This document shows positions 1-8,037 of a stretch of DNA of 43,113 bases, one piece after another. The notes under the pieces are model-generated. The model saw nothing but the letters and a program-made list of their open reading frames with translations, did not search any database and was not told where the DNA came from. Within the stretch, counting starts at the first letter, position 1; every line of letters starts with the position of its first letter. The stretch is from Verrucomicrobiales bacterium (GTDB lineage: Bacteria; Verrucomicrobiota; Verrucomicrobiia; Verrucomicrobiales; V1-33). A program made the translations under genes and the position numbers. The DNA lies in contig CANHIJ010000023.1 of assembly GCA_947460575.1 (NCBI GenBank), positions 1-43,113 of the forward strand. The letters are read 5' to 3'.

Positions 1-1
1 C

Positions 2-1939
2 ATCCGGGACTGGGGCTTCGAGGCCGAGGCGGGATCCATCGTGGTCGGCCGCCTGGAGCAGAGCGCTCCTTCCGGCGGAGCTCAGGTCATGACGCTTTCT
101 CCAGGAACAGGGGAATCGTTCACGCTGAGTTCCATCGTCTCCGATACCGGAGGCAATGCCAACAGCCTGCTCAAGACCGGGGTCGGCACCGTCACGCTCG
201 CGGGCAACAACAGCTACACCGGCGGCACCACGATCAGCGGCGGCACGCTCACCGCGGGTCACGTCAACGCTTTCGGCACGGGCGCGCTGACGATCGGGGC
301 CAACACCTTCCTTGATCTGGCCAACTACAACATCACCAATACGGTGACCAACAACGGCGGCACCATCCTCAACGCCGGCACCCTGGCGGGCGGTGACTTC
401 AGCGGCGGCACGACCGACTTGTCCGGAGCCAACAGCACGGTGGCGGCAGTCACCGGCACGGCGACGGTCAACGTCACCGGCACGAATACCGCCATCACCA
501 CCGTTTCCGGCGGCACGGTCAACGTGAACGCCGCCGGCACCACGATCCAATCCTACAACGGCGGGGATGTCGCGGTGGGTGCCGGACTGGCCGTCACGGT
601 CAATGAGGGCACGTCCTCGGGAACCATCTCTGGCGCGGGCGGCCTGACCAAGGCGGGCACGGGCACGCTGGTCTTGTCGGGCAGCAACAGCTTTAGCGGC
701 GCGTTGACCGTTTCCGGGGGGATCGTTTCCCTCTCCACCAACGCCGCCGTCGCCGGGACCTCGGGAGTCAACTTGGGCGCTGGCACAGGCCTGACCTACA
801 CCGGCGCTGCGGCCACCATCGACCGCGACATCACGGTGACGGGCGGCACGGGCACCATCAGCAACACGGGCGGGGGAACGTTGGAGCTTTCCGGCAACCT
901 CTCCAAAAACGGCACGGTGCTCACCTTCGCCGGCGGTTCCTTCAGCATCACCGGGGGCATCAGCGGTGCCGGTGCCAACTCCGACCTCGTGGTCGACGGC
1001 GCAGTGGTCGCGCTCAATAGCACCAACACTTACAATGGCCCGACCTACCTCCGCAACGCGGCCGTCCTGTCGGCCAACGTGGTGGGCGCCATGCCCACCA
1101 CCATCCGCAGCGCCGTGATCATGGACGATACCGGCACCGGCAGCTCGGTATTGCAACTAGCGGCTAGCCAGCAGATCGCCTCTCTCACCGGAGCCGCCAG
1201 CTCGGGAGTTTCGCTGGCCACGGGCACCTCGCTGACCATGGGCACTAGCACGGGCACCACGACCTTCGACGGCGTGATCAGCGGATCCGGCGGCCTGAGC
1301 AAGGACGGCGCCAGCACCCAGACGCTCTCTGGTGCCAACAGCTACACGGGCGGGACAACGATCAGCGCTGGCACCCTCGAACTGTCCGGAGCATCCGGGG
1401 CCCTGACCGCCACCAGCGCGGTCAATATCAACGGGGGCACGCTCTTGCTCAGCGGATCGGCCGCCGATCGGATCAGCAATGCGGCGTCCCTCTCCCTGGG
1501 CGCGGCCACCGATAGCATCCTGCGACTCTCCGGAGCCGTCACCGAAACCCTGGGGGCCCTGACGCTCACCAGTGGGGCTGGCATCCGGGTGATTGATTTT
1601 GGCTCCACCAGTGGGGTGCTCACTTTGGCCTCGCTGTCGGCTGACTCCCATCTGCCAGTGCAGATTTGGAACTGGTCCGGCACCAAACACACTGGCGGCG
1701 GCACGGATCGGCTCATCATCTCCAGCGGCCTTTTGGGGGGATCCCTTGATGTCTCGGACTTCTCCTTCTTCAGCGACTCCGGCACCACGCTCCTCGCCGG
1801 ACCCGCCGTTTTCAATTCCAGCGGCGAATTGGTCCCCATCCCGGAAGCCAACACCCTGCTGGGAGTCCTCGGCCTGATGGCCCCGCTGGCCTGGCGGGAG
1901 CGCCGCCACTGGATGCGCTGCCGCGCCGCCTGTGCCTGA
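2..1939 (+). CDS. PEP-CTERM-anchored autotransporter-type beta-strand repeat protein, 5' partial
   Basis: The reading frame is open to the window edge, so the true start lies upstream; 645 residues are visible. The sequence is rich in Gly, Thr, Ser and Asn and carries at least three recognisable copies of the passenger-associated beta-strand repeat, around LLKTGVGTVTLAGNNSYTGG, LTKAGTGTLVLSGSNSFSG and LSKDGASTQTLSGANSYTGG, each followed by a TISGGTL-like segment. This predicts a long beta-helix exposed outside the cell. The C-terminus has a short sorting signal: IPEA, a hydrophobic stretch (LLGVLGLMAPLAW) and an Arg-rich tail (RERRH), a PEA variant of PEP-CTERM. No beta-barrel translocator domain is present, so despite the repeat family it is not a classical autotransporter. 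The substrate or ligand is unknown. The family assignment is strong; the role (adhesin or extracellular matrix) is inferred. Confidence 0.85.
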   Translation: MRDWGFEAEAGSIVVGRLEQSAPSGGAQVMTLSPGTGESFTLSSIVSDTGGNANSLLKTGVGTVTLAGNNSYTGGTTISGGTLTAGHVNAFGTGALTIGANTFLDLANYNITNTVTNNGGTILNAGTLAGGDFSGGTTDLSGANSTVAAVTGTATVNVTGTNTAITTVSGGTVNVNAAGTTIQSYNGGDVAVGAGLAVTVNEGTSSGTISGAGGLTKAGTGTLVLSGSNSFSGALTVSGGIVSLSTNAAVAGTSGVNLGAGTGLTYTGAAATIDRDITVTGGTGTISNTGGGTLELSGNLSKNGTVLTFAGGSFSITGGISGAGANSDLVVDGAVVALNSTNTYNGPTYLRNAAVLSANVVGAMPTTIRSAVIMDDTGTGSSVLQLAASQQIASLTGAASSGVSLATGTSLTMGTSTGTTTFDGVISGSGGLSKDGASTQTLSGANSYTGGTTISAGTLELSGASGALTATSAVNINGGTLLLSGSAADRISNAASLSLGAATDSILRLSGAVTETLGALTLTSGAGIRVIDFGSTSGVLTLASLSADSHLPVQIWNWSGTKHTGGGTDRLIISSGLLGGSLDVSDFSFFSDSGTTLLAGPAVFNSSGELVPIPEANTLLGVLGLMAPLAWRERRHWMRCRAACA

Positions 1940-1985
1940 CGGATAAGCCCTTAGGTCTCAGGCTTTCACGGAACCTACCGCTGAC

Positions 1986-2689
1986 CCTAAAAACGTGAGT
2001 CGACTATCCTATTCGGTGGGCGCGAAGCGCTGGCGCGGGAGGCTTTCGCTTGGCGTGTGGCCTTTTTGGGGGCGGCCGCGCGGGCACCCCTGCCGAACTG
2101 TCTGATTCGCCCTTAGGGCGCCCCTACAGGGCTCCAATTCCTTTTTGCGCTGAGAACACCCAGGGCGTTGCCCTGGGCTAACTTAGGGTGCCCCGTTGGG
2201 GCGCAGAAAACCAGGCCTTGGCCCGGTGCTTGGGCTGACGCGACCGCAAAAAATTCCTTTTACCACATTGCGAGTATTGATGATCAGTGGGTTCCGAATG
2301 CTGAAATGGCCTTTGGGAGACTTTTTGCGGTGACGTCTGGGCGGCGCGGTCCTATCATGGCGCGCCCCGTAGGGCGCCGATTCTGAGCGCCAACGGCGCG
2401 GCCTGCGCCAGCCCAGGGCAACGCCCTGGGAATCGAGCCAAAAAGAGCACCGAGCCCTGAAGGGGCGGCCTAATCGGCGAGCCCCATCGCGCCCTTTTTC
2501 AGGACATTTCCGCGTTGTGGGGCGCCCCCGCCCGCCGGACCTGTCCACCGGCCAAGACTTGGTGGGGACTTTTGACGGCGAAAGGGACTCACCCAACGGG
2601 TGAGCCTCCTGAGTCGAAGAAAAACGGCTCTTTCCCCGGACTTACCACGAAAAAGACCGGGAGATCGAGTTTAAACTCCCGTTTTTAGG
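1986..2689. repeat. Inverted-repeat intergenic element, copy A (MITE-like)
   Basis: This fills the gap after the surface-protein gene. The ends form terminal inverted repeats: CCTAAAAACGTGAGT at 1986-2000 and the complement of CCTAAAAACGGGAGT at 2675-2689, 14 of 15 positions matching. The interior contains a hairpin CCCAGGGCGTTGCCCTGGG (2159-2177) and its inverted counterpart CCCAGGGCAACGCCCTGGG (2412-2430), so much of the element can fold on itself. About 560 bases of the interior are clearly homologous to 21690-22250. Open frames inside it look like by-products, because they read through the hairpins and encode no recognisable domain. It is probably a non-autonomous mobile element or a folded RNA-forming repeat; no target duplication is obvious. 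Confidence 0.75.
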
Positions 2690-2704
2690 CTCAAAGGCAA
2701 ACCC

Positions 2705-3061
2705 TTGGCGACGGCGCGGGCCTATCAGATGCCGCTGGTCCTTCAGGCTATCTACCGACTGCCGGACGAAACCACTGCCCTTCACAAAATGCCCGCGTGG
2801 TCCCGGTGGGGGAAAATGGTGGCCCGAAAAAACCCGACGCTAATTTTCGGGAAAAGGCTCAAAGCAGCAGCGATGATCGAGAACCATCTGGAGGCCATTC
2901 TCGCCCACTGGCAGTCCCGCACCACTCATGCCTTTCTGGAGGGGCTTAACAGCGCGTGCTCCGCCGTGAAGCGCCAAGCCCGGGGCTTCCGCTCGGTGCA
3001 GAACCTCATTGCCATGCTCTACTTCACGGCCGACAAGCTCCCGCTACCCGCCGCCCCTTGA
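2705..3061 (+). pseudogene. ISL3-family transposase, C-terminal remnant
   Basis: About 118 codons remain of a DDE transposase of the ISL3 (IS204/IS1001/IS1096) type. The diagnostic C-terminal block is visible: W..R..HAFLEGLNSACSAVKRQARGFRS followed by a short hydrophobic tail, matching the family pattern EGxNxxIxxxKRxARGYRN. The N-terminal zinc-binding and helix-turn-helix parts and the first catalytic acids are missing; a complete enzyme is roughly 400 residues. The frame begins only 16 bases after the right end of inverted-repeat element A, which suggests that the 5' part was lost when that element inserted or by later deletion. The TTG at 2705 is a frame limit and not a real start. It is non-functional as it stands. 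Confidence 0.75.
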
Positions 3062-3069
3062 CTTTTCCA

Positions 3070-3092
3070 AGCCACAGGAATCAGCGAAGAAC
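3070..3092. repeat. Possible right terminal repeat of the decayed ISL3 element
   Basis: A CCACAGGAATCAGCGAAGAA segment followed by CCC lies 9 bases after the transposase stop. Its complement begins GGGTTCTTCG, in the style of ISL3-family terminal repeats. The partner left end is absent from the window, consistent with 5' truncation, so this cannot be confirmed here. Confidence 0.35.
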
Positions 3093-3398
3093 CCTGAAAA
3101 TCACCGCAAGTCGTTGAAAATGAGAATTTTGAACAGACAAGTATTCCAGCCATCGAAGTCGAAGACAGCAGCTTTACATCCCCCGCCGAGTCCTGCCCCC
3201 TCGTCCAGTGATTTGAAATTGGGGTGAGGAGCGCCGTTGGCGTCGAAGCCAGTGGCTGATTCATGTTGCAGATGGGTGTGAAATGGTCACCTTCACCGCA
3301 ACCGACCGGCAACGGACGGCTGGGGACGCGGGATAAGTTTCGGTATCACCTAACCGGTTATGGCGATTTAAATTTTCGCAACTCATTGAAAATCAAAC
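3093..3398. other. Intergenic stretch between IS remnant and tRNA-Arg, no gene
   Basis: I see no convincing coding sequence. Two similar short segments occur, GCAAGTCGTTGAAAATG near 3112 and GCAACTCATTGAAAATC near 3378; the second ends about 5 bases before the tRNA. They could be remains of an integration-associated repeat, but this is weak. The immediate upstream DNA of the tRNA is AT-rich (GATTTAAATTTTC) and may contain its promoter. Confidence 0.4.
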
Positions 3399-3470
3399 GG
3401 CTCCATAGTTCAACGGATAGAACGAGGGTTTCCTAAACTCTAAATCTGGGTTCGATTCCCGGTGGAGCCA
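3399..3470 (+). tRNA. tRNA-Arg, anticodon CCU
   Basis: A complete cloverleaf can be drawn. The acceptor arms are GGCTCCA and TGGAGCC with discriminator A. The D arm is GTTC/GAAC. The anticodon stem AGGGT/ACTCT encloses the loop TTCCTAA with CCT at the anticodon position, and the T arm CTGGG/CCCGG encloses TTCGATT. The CCA end is not fully encoded, since the gene is followed by CTTCG after the discriminator. It reads the rare arginine codon AGG. It sits between an IS remnant and a housekeeping gene, a common situation for tRNA genes that serve as insertion sites. Confidence 0.95.
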
Positions 3471-3629
3471 CTTCGCTTATAATCAGTCAGTTACAAAATA
3501 ACTCACGGCGGAGTAAGAACACCAGTGAGGACACGCTCGACGAAGTCTCGCCGTCCAGGGCCTTGGCCGCGGTGCCGGCGGCGGCGAACGCTTGCAGGGG
3601 GAACTGGCGGGGCTTAGGCGTGGCTCACT

Positions 3630-4049
3630 ATGGTTGAAGCAATAATCCGTTATGAAGGTGGGCTGCACTGCGCGGCGGTGCATGGTCCGTCGCAGTCGAT
3701 CCTGGAAACGGATGCCCCGGTGGACAACCAGGGGCGGGGCGAGCGCTTTTCGCCCACGGATTTGGTCGGGACGGCGCTGGCGACCTGCGTGGCCACGACC
3801 ATGGCCTTGGTGGGGGAGCGCCACGGGATCGACCTGGTCGGGCTCACCGTGCGGGTGCGCAAGCACATGACGGCGGCGCCGCCGCGCCGGATCGCCCAAC
3901 TGGAAATGGAAATCGCCGTGCCGGTGGCCGCAGACCACCCCGAGCAAGCCCGTTTGATAGGGGCGGCACAGGGTTGCCCGGTGCGGCGCAGCCTGCACCC
4001 CGACCTGGAAGTGGTGGAGACCTTTGTGTGGCAGGGTCCGCTGGCCTAA
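3630..4049 (+). CDS. OsmC/Ohr-family peroxidase-like protein
   Basis: A protein of 139 residues, the usual length for OsmC-like proteins. The family hallmarks are present: a central helix segment with the first redox cysteine (ALATCVATTMAL, Cys53) and the second cysteine in GCPVRRSLHP (Cys116), plus the FSPTDLVGTAL motif that precedes the helix. Members act in the cytosol as thiol-dependent peroxidases that reduce organic hydroperoxides with this cysteine pair. Which subgroup it belongs to (OsmC, Ohr or YhfA-like) cannot be set by eye; the CPVRRSL pattern is closest to the OsmC/YhfA side. No neighbour suggests an operon. The preceding 159 bases after the tRNA hold no gene I can defend. Confidence 0.85.
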   Translation: MVEAIIRYEGGLHCAAVHGPSQSILETDAPVDNQGRGERFSPTDLVGTALATCVATTMALVGERHGIDLVGLTVRVRKHMTAAPPRRIAQLEMEIAVPVAADHPEQARLIGAAQGCPVRRSLHPDLEVVETFVWQGPLA

Positions 4050-4213
4050 CTCTCCCCGCCGTCGCCACCTCGGCCCATGGGCCGCGCTCCCGTCCAGCCC
4101 TAGCGGCAGGTCGATTTATGACCCTTTTCAAAACGTAGGCTGGGCGCCGCAGGTGACCACAGCCGCACCGGTTGGAGGCCTAGCCACACCGAGGCTTGAT
4201 CGGCATCAGCCAC

Positions 4214-4247
4214 AAAAAGCGGGTGGCCGGAAATTCCGACCACCCGC
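4214..4247 (-). terminator. Rho-independent terminator of the LsrF-type aldolase gene
   Basis: On the minus strand a GC-rich stem (GCGGGTGG.CGGAA paired with TTCCG.CCACCCGC) is followed directly by TTTTT. It lies about 54 bases downstream of the aldolase stop codon. Shape and position are textbook for intrinsic termination. Confidence 0.85.
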
Positions 4248-4300
4248 AGATGATTTGCCTCTGGGGAGGCGATTCCGGCGCGGAGGGGCCGGGGGGAGCT

Positions 4301-5266
4301 TTAGGCTTGGGCGGCGTCAGCCTTGAGGTCTTGGTACATCTGGAAGCCCTGTTCGGGGGTGAGGTTTTCGTGGACCACCCCGCGCACCGCTTTCATCATG
4401 CTGATGGGGGCGTCGCTCTGGAAGATATTGCGGCCCATGTCCACCCCATTGGCACCCTGCTGGATGGCATGGTAGCACATCTGCAGCGCTTCCAATTCAG
4501 GGAGTTTTTTGCCACCCGCGATGACGATCGGCACGGGGCAACAGCTGGTGATGCTCTCGAAGCCTTCTTCGGTGTAGTAGCACTTGACCACGTTGGCGCC
4601 GAGTTCGGCCATGATGCGGGTGGCGAGGCGGAAGTACTGCGAGTTGCGCGCCATGGCGCGGCCCACCGCGACGACCCCCATCACGCCAATCCCATAGCGG
4701 CTAGCCCCGTCCACGAGATCGGTGAGGTTTTTCAGGGTCTGCCGCTCGTAGGCGCTGCCGATGAAAACTTGCACCGCGAGGATGCTGGCGTTGAGGCGGA
4801 TCGCCTCCTCGATGCTGAGGGCGGTGCTTTCGTTGGAAAGCGGCTCGAAGCCGGGGCGGCCAAAGCGGACTTTCTTGCCCTCAAATTCGCCCTCCCACTC
4901 CTCCATCGGGCTGACCATGGAAGTGCCCCCCGAGGCGCGCAAGGCGATGGCCTTCTGGGTCGAGGCCGGAACGATGCTGCGCTGAATGCCGCGGGTCAGC
5001 ATCAAGCAGTCGGCGTAGGGCTCAAGAGGCAGAATGGTCTGGTCGACGCGCTCCAGGCCGGTGGTGGGGCCCTGGAAATAGCCGTGGTCAAAGGCCAACA
5101 TCACGGTGCGCCCATCCTTGGGGTTGAAGACCTTGCTGAGGCGATTCTTCAGGCCCCAGTCGTACTGGTGGGAGCCCTTGAGGAAAAAGCCCGGGGAGGT
5201 CTGCGGGACGTCTGTGAAGTATTCTTTTTCTTTGCGGTCGGCAGCGCTGGTGGTGATATCGGCCAT
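4301..5266 (-). CDS. lsrF: LsrF/DhnA-type class I aldolase (phospho-AI-2 thiolase-like)
   Basis: A protein of 321 residues that matches LsrF along nearly all of its length, including AFDHGYFQGP (about 59-68), the Schiff-base lysine region ANVVKCYYTEEGFE (Lys228), CPVPIVIAGGKKLPE, GVDMGRNIFQSD and MMKAVRGVVHEN. LsrF thiolytically cleaves 3-hydroxy-5-phosphonooxypentane-2,4-dione in autoinducer-2 breakdown; relatives are class I fructose-bisphosphate aldolases. Compared with the E. coli protein as I recall it, there is an extra segment of about 23 residues around 117-141 (SPMEEWEGEFEGKKVRFGRP and following). No other lsr gene is in the window, so the substrate is open. The start MADITTSAA at 5266 is preferred because the upstream extension is proline/arginine-rich and promoter-like. 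An intrinsic terminator follows. Confidence 0.8.
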   Translation of the reverse strand: MADITTSAADRKEKEYFTDVPQTSPGFFLKGSHQYDWGLKNRLSKVFNPKDGRTVMLAFDHGYFQGPTTGLERVDQTILPLEPYADCLMLTRGIQRSIVPASTQKAIALRASGGTSMVSPMEEWEGEFEGKKVRFGRPGFEPLSNESTALSIEEAIRLNASILAVQVFIGSAYERQTLKNLTDLVDGASRYGIGVMGVVAVGRAMARNSQYFRLATRIMAELGANVVKCYYTEEGFESITSCCPVPIVIAGGKKLPELEALQMCYHAIQQGANGVDMGRNIFQSDAPISMMKAVRGVVHENLTPEQGFQMYQDLKADAAQA

Positions 5267-5411
5267 AGTTGTTGTTATATAAAGGTTGGCAGTGGGCGGC
5301 CGGGGGGCGGTCGGGTCTTGAAGGAAACCCGGGCCCCGGCGGCCTGCGAGACTGCACCCGGATGCGCCGTGGGCGCAAGGGAGTTTGCAGGCGCCCGTCC
5401 CTGCCTGGGGT

Positions 5412-5440
5412 TTGACAAGGGGAGACCGGTCGCTAAAGAT
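5412..5440 (+). promoter_or_regulatory. Candidate sigma-70 promoter for the membrane-protein gene
   Basis: A perfect TTGACA (5412-5417) is followed after 16 bases by TAAAGAT (5434-5440). This would place the transcript start about 30 bases before the ATG at 5478. It lies in the divergent gap with the aldolase gene. Confidence 0.45.
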
Positions 5441-5477
5441 AGGCGGTTCCTCGCCCTGGGGCCGTGCCTTTCTTTTG

Positions 5478-7259
5478 ATGTCCCCTGCCCCGCCTCCCTC
5501 CCGCCGCTCTGGTTTTGCCTGGCTCGGGGTCCTCCTGCCTCTGACCCTTACGCTGTGGCTGTCCTGGACCTGGACCCCCAATTTCCCCCACGCCGACCAC
5601 TGGGGCATGGAATCGGACTTGCTCGTCGAGGAGGCCGAAGCCGGGCTGAGCTGGGATTTGTTGGCGCGGCAATTCAACGACAGCCGCTATGTGCTGCCGC
5701 GCCTCTGCTTTCTGGCCCTGGGCAAGGCCACCGGCTGGAACGTACAAATAGAAGCCGCGGCCTGCGTGCTTCTCGCCGGAGGCATCGCGGTGATCGCCTG
5801 GTGGATGGCCCGCCGCAGTCTCCCCGGGCGATCCGGCGACGGGGCCGGAGCGATCATGGCCCTGCTGATACTTTCGCCGCACCAGGTGATGAATTGGAAC
5901 TTCGGGGTGCAAATTTGCTATTTCCTGCCGGTGGGGGCGGCCGTAGGCACGGCGGCCGTCTTCCTGACGCGCTGGAGCCTAGCGCGCCAAACCCTCTGCG
6001 GAATCCTGCTGGCCACGCTCGGCTCGTGGTCCTTCGCCAACGGCTGGCTGACCTGGGGCCTGGTGGCCTGGGGGGTGTTGGGCTGGGGGCGGCGCCGCGG
6101 ATGGGGCCCGGTGGCCGCAGCCCTGGCGGGAATGCTCCTGGCCCTGGCCGCCAACCTAGCCGTTTACTTTCACGGCTACCACTTCAGCGAAGGCATTCCC
6201 CTAACGCAAAAATTAATGCATCGCAGCGGCGAGATTGCCCGTTATTTTCTCAACGCCCTGGGAGCGGGCCTGGCCGAGGGCTGGCTGCAGCCCAACCAGG
6301 CCGAGCGCGGCCGCTGGCTCGATCGCCTGAGCCCCCCCATGGCCCTCTTGGTCCTGGCTTGGCTAGGTTACCTGGGGCTGCGGCACGGCCGGGACTTGTG
6401 GCGGCGCGGCGGGGCCAGCCCCGCGTGGATGTGGCTGGGCCTGGCGGGATGGTCCCTGCTGGTGGTGGCCCTGGTGGCCCTGGCCCGCACTGGCAACGCG
6501 CTCTCCCACCCCTTCGCCTCGCGCTACCTCGCTTTTTCCCTCTGGGCCTGGGCCGGGGCTTTGGTCTTAAGCCTGCTATTGCCCCCCGGGCGGACGCGCC
6601 GCGCTTTGGCCGGGGGCGGCAGCGCCCTCCTGCTCTGGGGATGGGCCTCTGGGACCGCCACCGGGATCAAACAACTCCACAAGGACGCCTATACCATGCG
6701 CCTGCTCCACGGCACTCTAATAATGTCTCAAGTGGCCCCCGAACCCTTCGGCCTGCGCGCCAACGATACCGCCATGAACCAGTTGTTTCCCCGGCTGCAG
6801 CGCCTCGACGCCTTGGGCTACCTGCATCCCCCCCTGGTGCGCAGCCCCCTGGTGGCCCAGGCGGCGGTGCGCCAAGACCCCGCCGTGGAAGGTAAGTTGT
6901 TAGAAATCCAGCTCGGCCCACCACTCCGCATCACCGGCTATGCCATCGACCACCGCCGCCCGGGCCCCGCCGACGCCGTGGTGCTTTCCCTCCAGCCAAA
7001 GGGCGGCGCCGAAATCTGGTGGACCCCGGTGAGCGGCCGGACCCTCGACAAGTCATCCAGAAAGTTAGCGGCGTCGCGCGGACTGCGTGGGGAACACGCC
7101 CGCATCGGCTGGGTCTGGGAGCCTAGCCCCAACCCCCTGCCCTTTGCGGTGGTCAGTCCGCCGCCCGGACCCGGCACGGTGCGCGCCTATGTACTCGATA
7201 CTCGCCGCGGAACCTTCTCCCCCTTGGCGGGCGAACTGAGCCTGGAGCGCGCTCCTTGA
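5478..7259 (+). CDS. Polytopic membrane protein of unknown function
   Basis: A protein of 593 residues from the ATG at 5478. An upstream in-frame start exists at 5385, but the extra 31 residues look untranslated and contain the likely promoter. A first membrane segment (WLGVLLPLTLTLWL) is followed by HADHWGMESDLL, then roughly nine to ten more hydrophobic spans up to about residue 430, and a soluble C-terminal part of about 160 residues. The layout (short N-terminal tail, acidic loop after the first span, many spans, C-terminal extracytoplasmic domain) resembles uncharacterised GT-C-like glycosyltransferase or O-antigen-associated membrane proteins, but no definitive motif is visible. An amidase and galE follow on the same strand, which fits an envelope role. 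Function not assigned. Confidence 0.6.
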   Translation: MSPAPPPSRRSGFAWLGVLLPLTLTLWLSWTWTPNFPHADHWGMESDLLVEEAEAGLSWDLLARQFNDSRYVLPRLCFLALGKATGWNVQIEAAACVLLAGGIAVIAWWMARRSLPGRSGDGAGAIMALLILSPHQVMNWNFGVQICYFLPVGAAVGTAAVFLTRWSLARQTLCGILLATLGSWSFANGWLTWGLVAWGVLGWGRRRGWGPVAAALAGMLLALAANLAVYFHGYHFSEGIPLTQKLMHRSGEIARYFLNALGAGLAEGWLQPNQAERGRWLDRLSPPMALLVLAWLGYLGLRHGRDLWRRGGASPAWMWLGLAGWSLLVVALVALARTGNALSHPFASRYLAFSLWAWAGALVLSLLLPPGRTRRALAGGGSALLLWGWASGTATGIKQLHKDAYTMRLLHGTLIMSQVAPEPFGLRANDTAMNQLFPRLQRLDALGYLHPPLVRSPLVAQAAVRQDPAVEGKLLEIQLGPPLRITGYAIDHRRPGPADAVVLSLQPKGGAEIWWTPVSGRTLDKSSRKLAASRGLRGEHARIGWVWEPSPNPLPFAVVSPPPGPGTVRAYVLDTRRGTFSPLAGELSLERAP

Positions 7260-7290
7260 CGGCCCGCGCCGGGAACGCTATGGCCACAAG

Positions 7291-8010
7291 ATGCGCCGCC
7301 TCTCCTCGCTGATCGTTTTGGCGATCACCTTTCTCATCGCCTGCTGCGCAAGTCCGGAGGGGCCCTTCGCCGATCCGCCCAGCCCTTCCGCCCCCCCGGG
7401 GCCCTCTATCACTCCGCTCCAGTTGCTTCGCCAAGAGGTCAAAGTCATCCCCCGCCTCATTCCCAAAGGCAAATACGGCCGCCGCCTCTACCGGCCGATG
7501 CAGCCCCGCTTCATCACGATCCATTCCACGCAAAACCCCAGCGGCGATGCCTTCGCGCACGCCCGGGCCCTCCGCGCCGGCGCCCTCCGCGCCAAACAGC
7601 GCCCCGGCGGCAACCGCATCGGCTTCCTCACCTGGCACTTCACCGTCCAGGACAACCTCGCGATCCAACACCTCCCCACCACCGAACAGGGCGAACACGC
7701 CGACTTCAACGGCCCCGGCAACAATTACTCCATCGGCATCGAAATGTGCGAAAACCGCGGCAACAACCTCGCCGCTACCATCGAGCGCACCGCCAAGCTC
7801 ACCGCCTATCTGATGTATTGCCACCGCATTCCCCTCCGCAACGTGGTGCCCCACTACCACTGGCCCCGCCGCGGCGCCACCCCCCCCAATAAAAATTGCC
7901 CACACTTCCTCCTGGACCGCGGCCGTCCCGGGCCGAAGTGGAACCGCTTTCTCGGCCGGGTCCAAGCCCACTTCCAGCGCCTCCAGCCCGGCCCCGCCCC
8001 CCGCCTCTAA
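7291..8010 (+). CDS. N-acetylmuramoyl-L-alanine amidase (Amidase_2), lipoprotein
   Basis: A protein of 239 residues. The N-terminus has a lipoprotein signal with a LIAC lipobox (Cys18) and a proline-rich linker, so it should be tethered to a membrane facing the periplasm. The catalytic domain is Amidase_2/PGRP-like: FITIHST (His78, a zinc ligand), WHFTVQDN, NNYSIGIEMCEN (Glu151) and the second zinc-site region VPHYHWP (His188) with NCPHFLL (Cys203, His205). Such enzymes cleave the amide bond between muramic acid and the stem peptide, for wall turnover or recycling. It lies 31 bases after the membrane-protein gene and 27 bases before galE, so co-transcription is likely. Confidence 0.85.
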   Translation: MRRLSSLIVLAITFLIACCASPEGPFADPPSPSAPPGPSITPLQLLRQEVKVIPRLIPKGKYGRRLYRPMQPRFITIHSTQNPSGDAFAHARALRAGALRAKQRPGGNRIGFLTWHFTVQDNLAIQHLPTTEQGEHADFNGPGNNYSIGIEMCENRGNNLAATIERTAKLTAYLMYCHRIPLRNVVPHYHWPRRGATPPNKNCPHFLLDRGRPGPKWNRFLGRVQAHFQRLQPGPAPRL

Positions 8011-8037
8011 TCGCCCAACCCCTCTCACCCTCCCCAC

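Noticed and set aside
3483..3629. Possible gene remnant between the tRNA and the OsmC-like gene
   Set aside because: Short readable stretches exist on both strands but no frame shows a recognisable domain or start.
4196..6895. Very long plus-strand open frame antisense to the LsrF-type aldolase and overlapping the membrane-protein gene
   Set aside because: High GC content makes stop codons rare in shadow frames. The translation is Arg/Gly/Pro-rich with no domain, while both overlapped frames encode recognisable or compositionally sound proteins.
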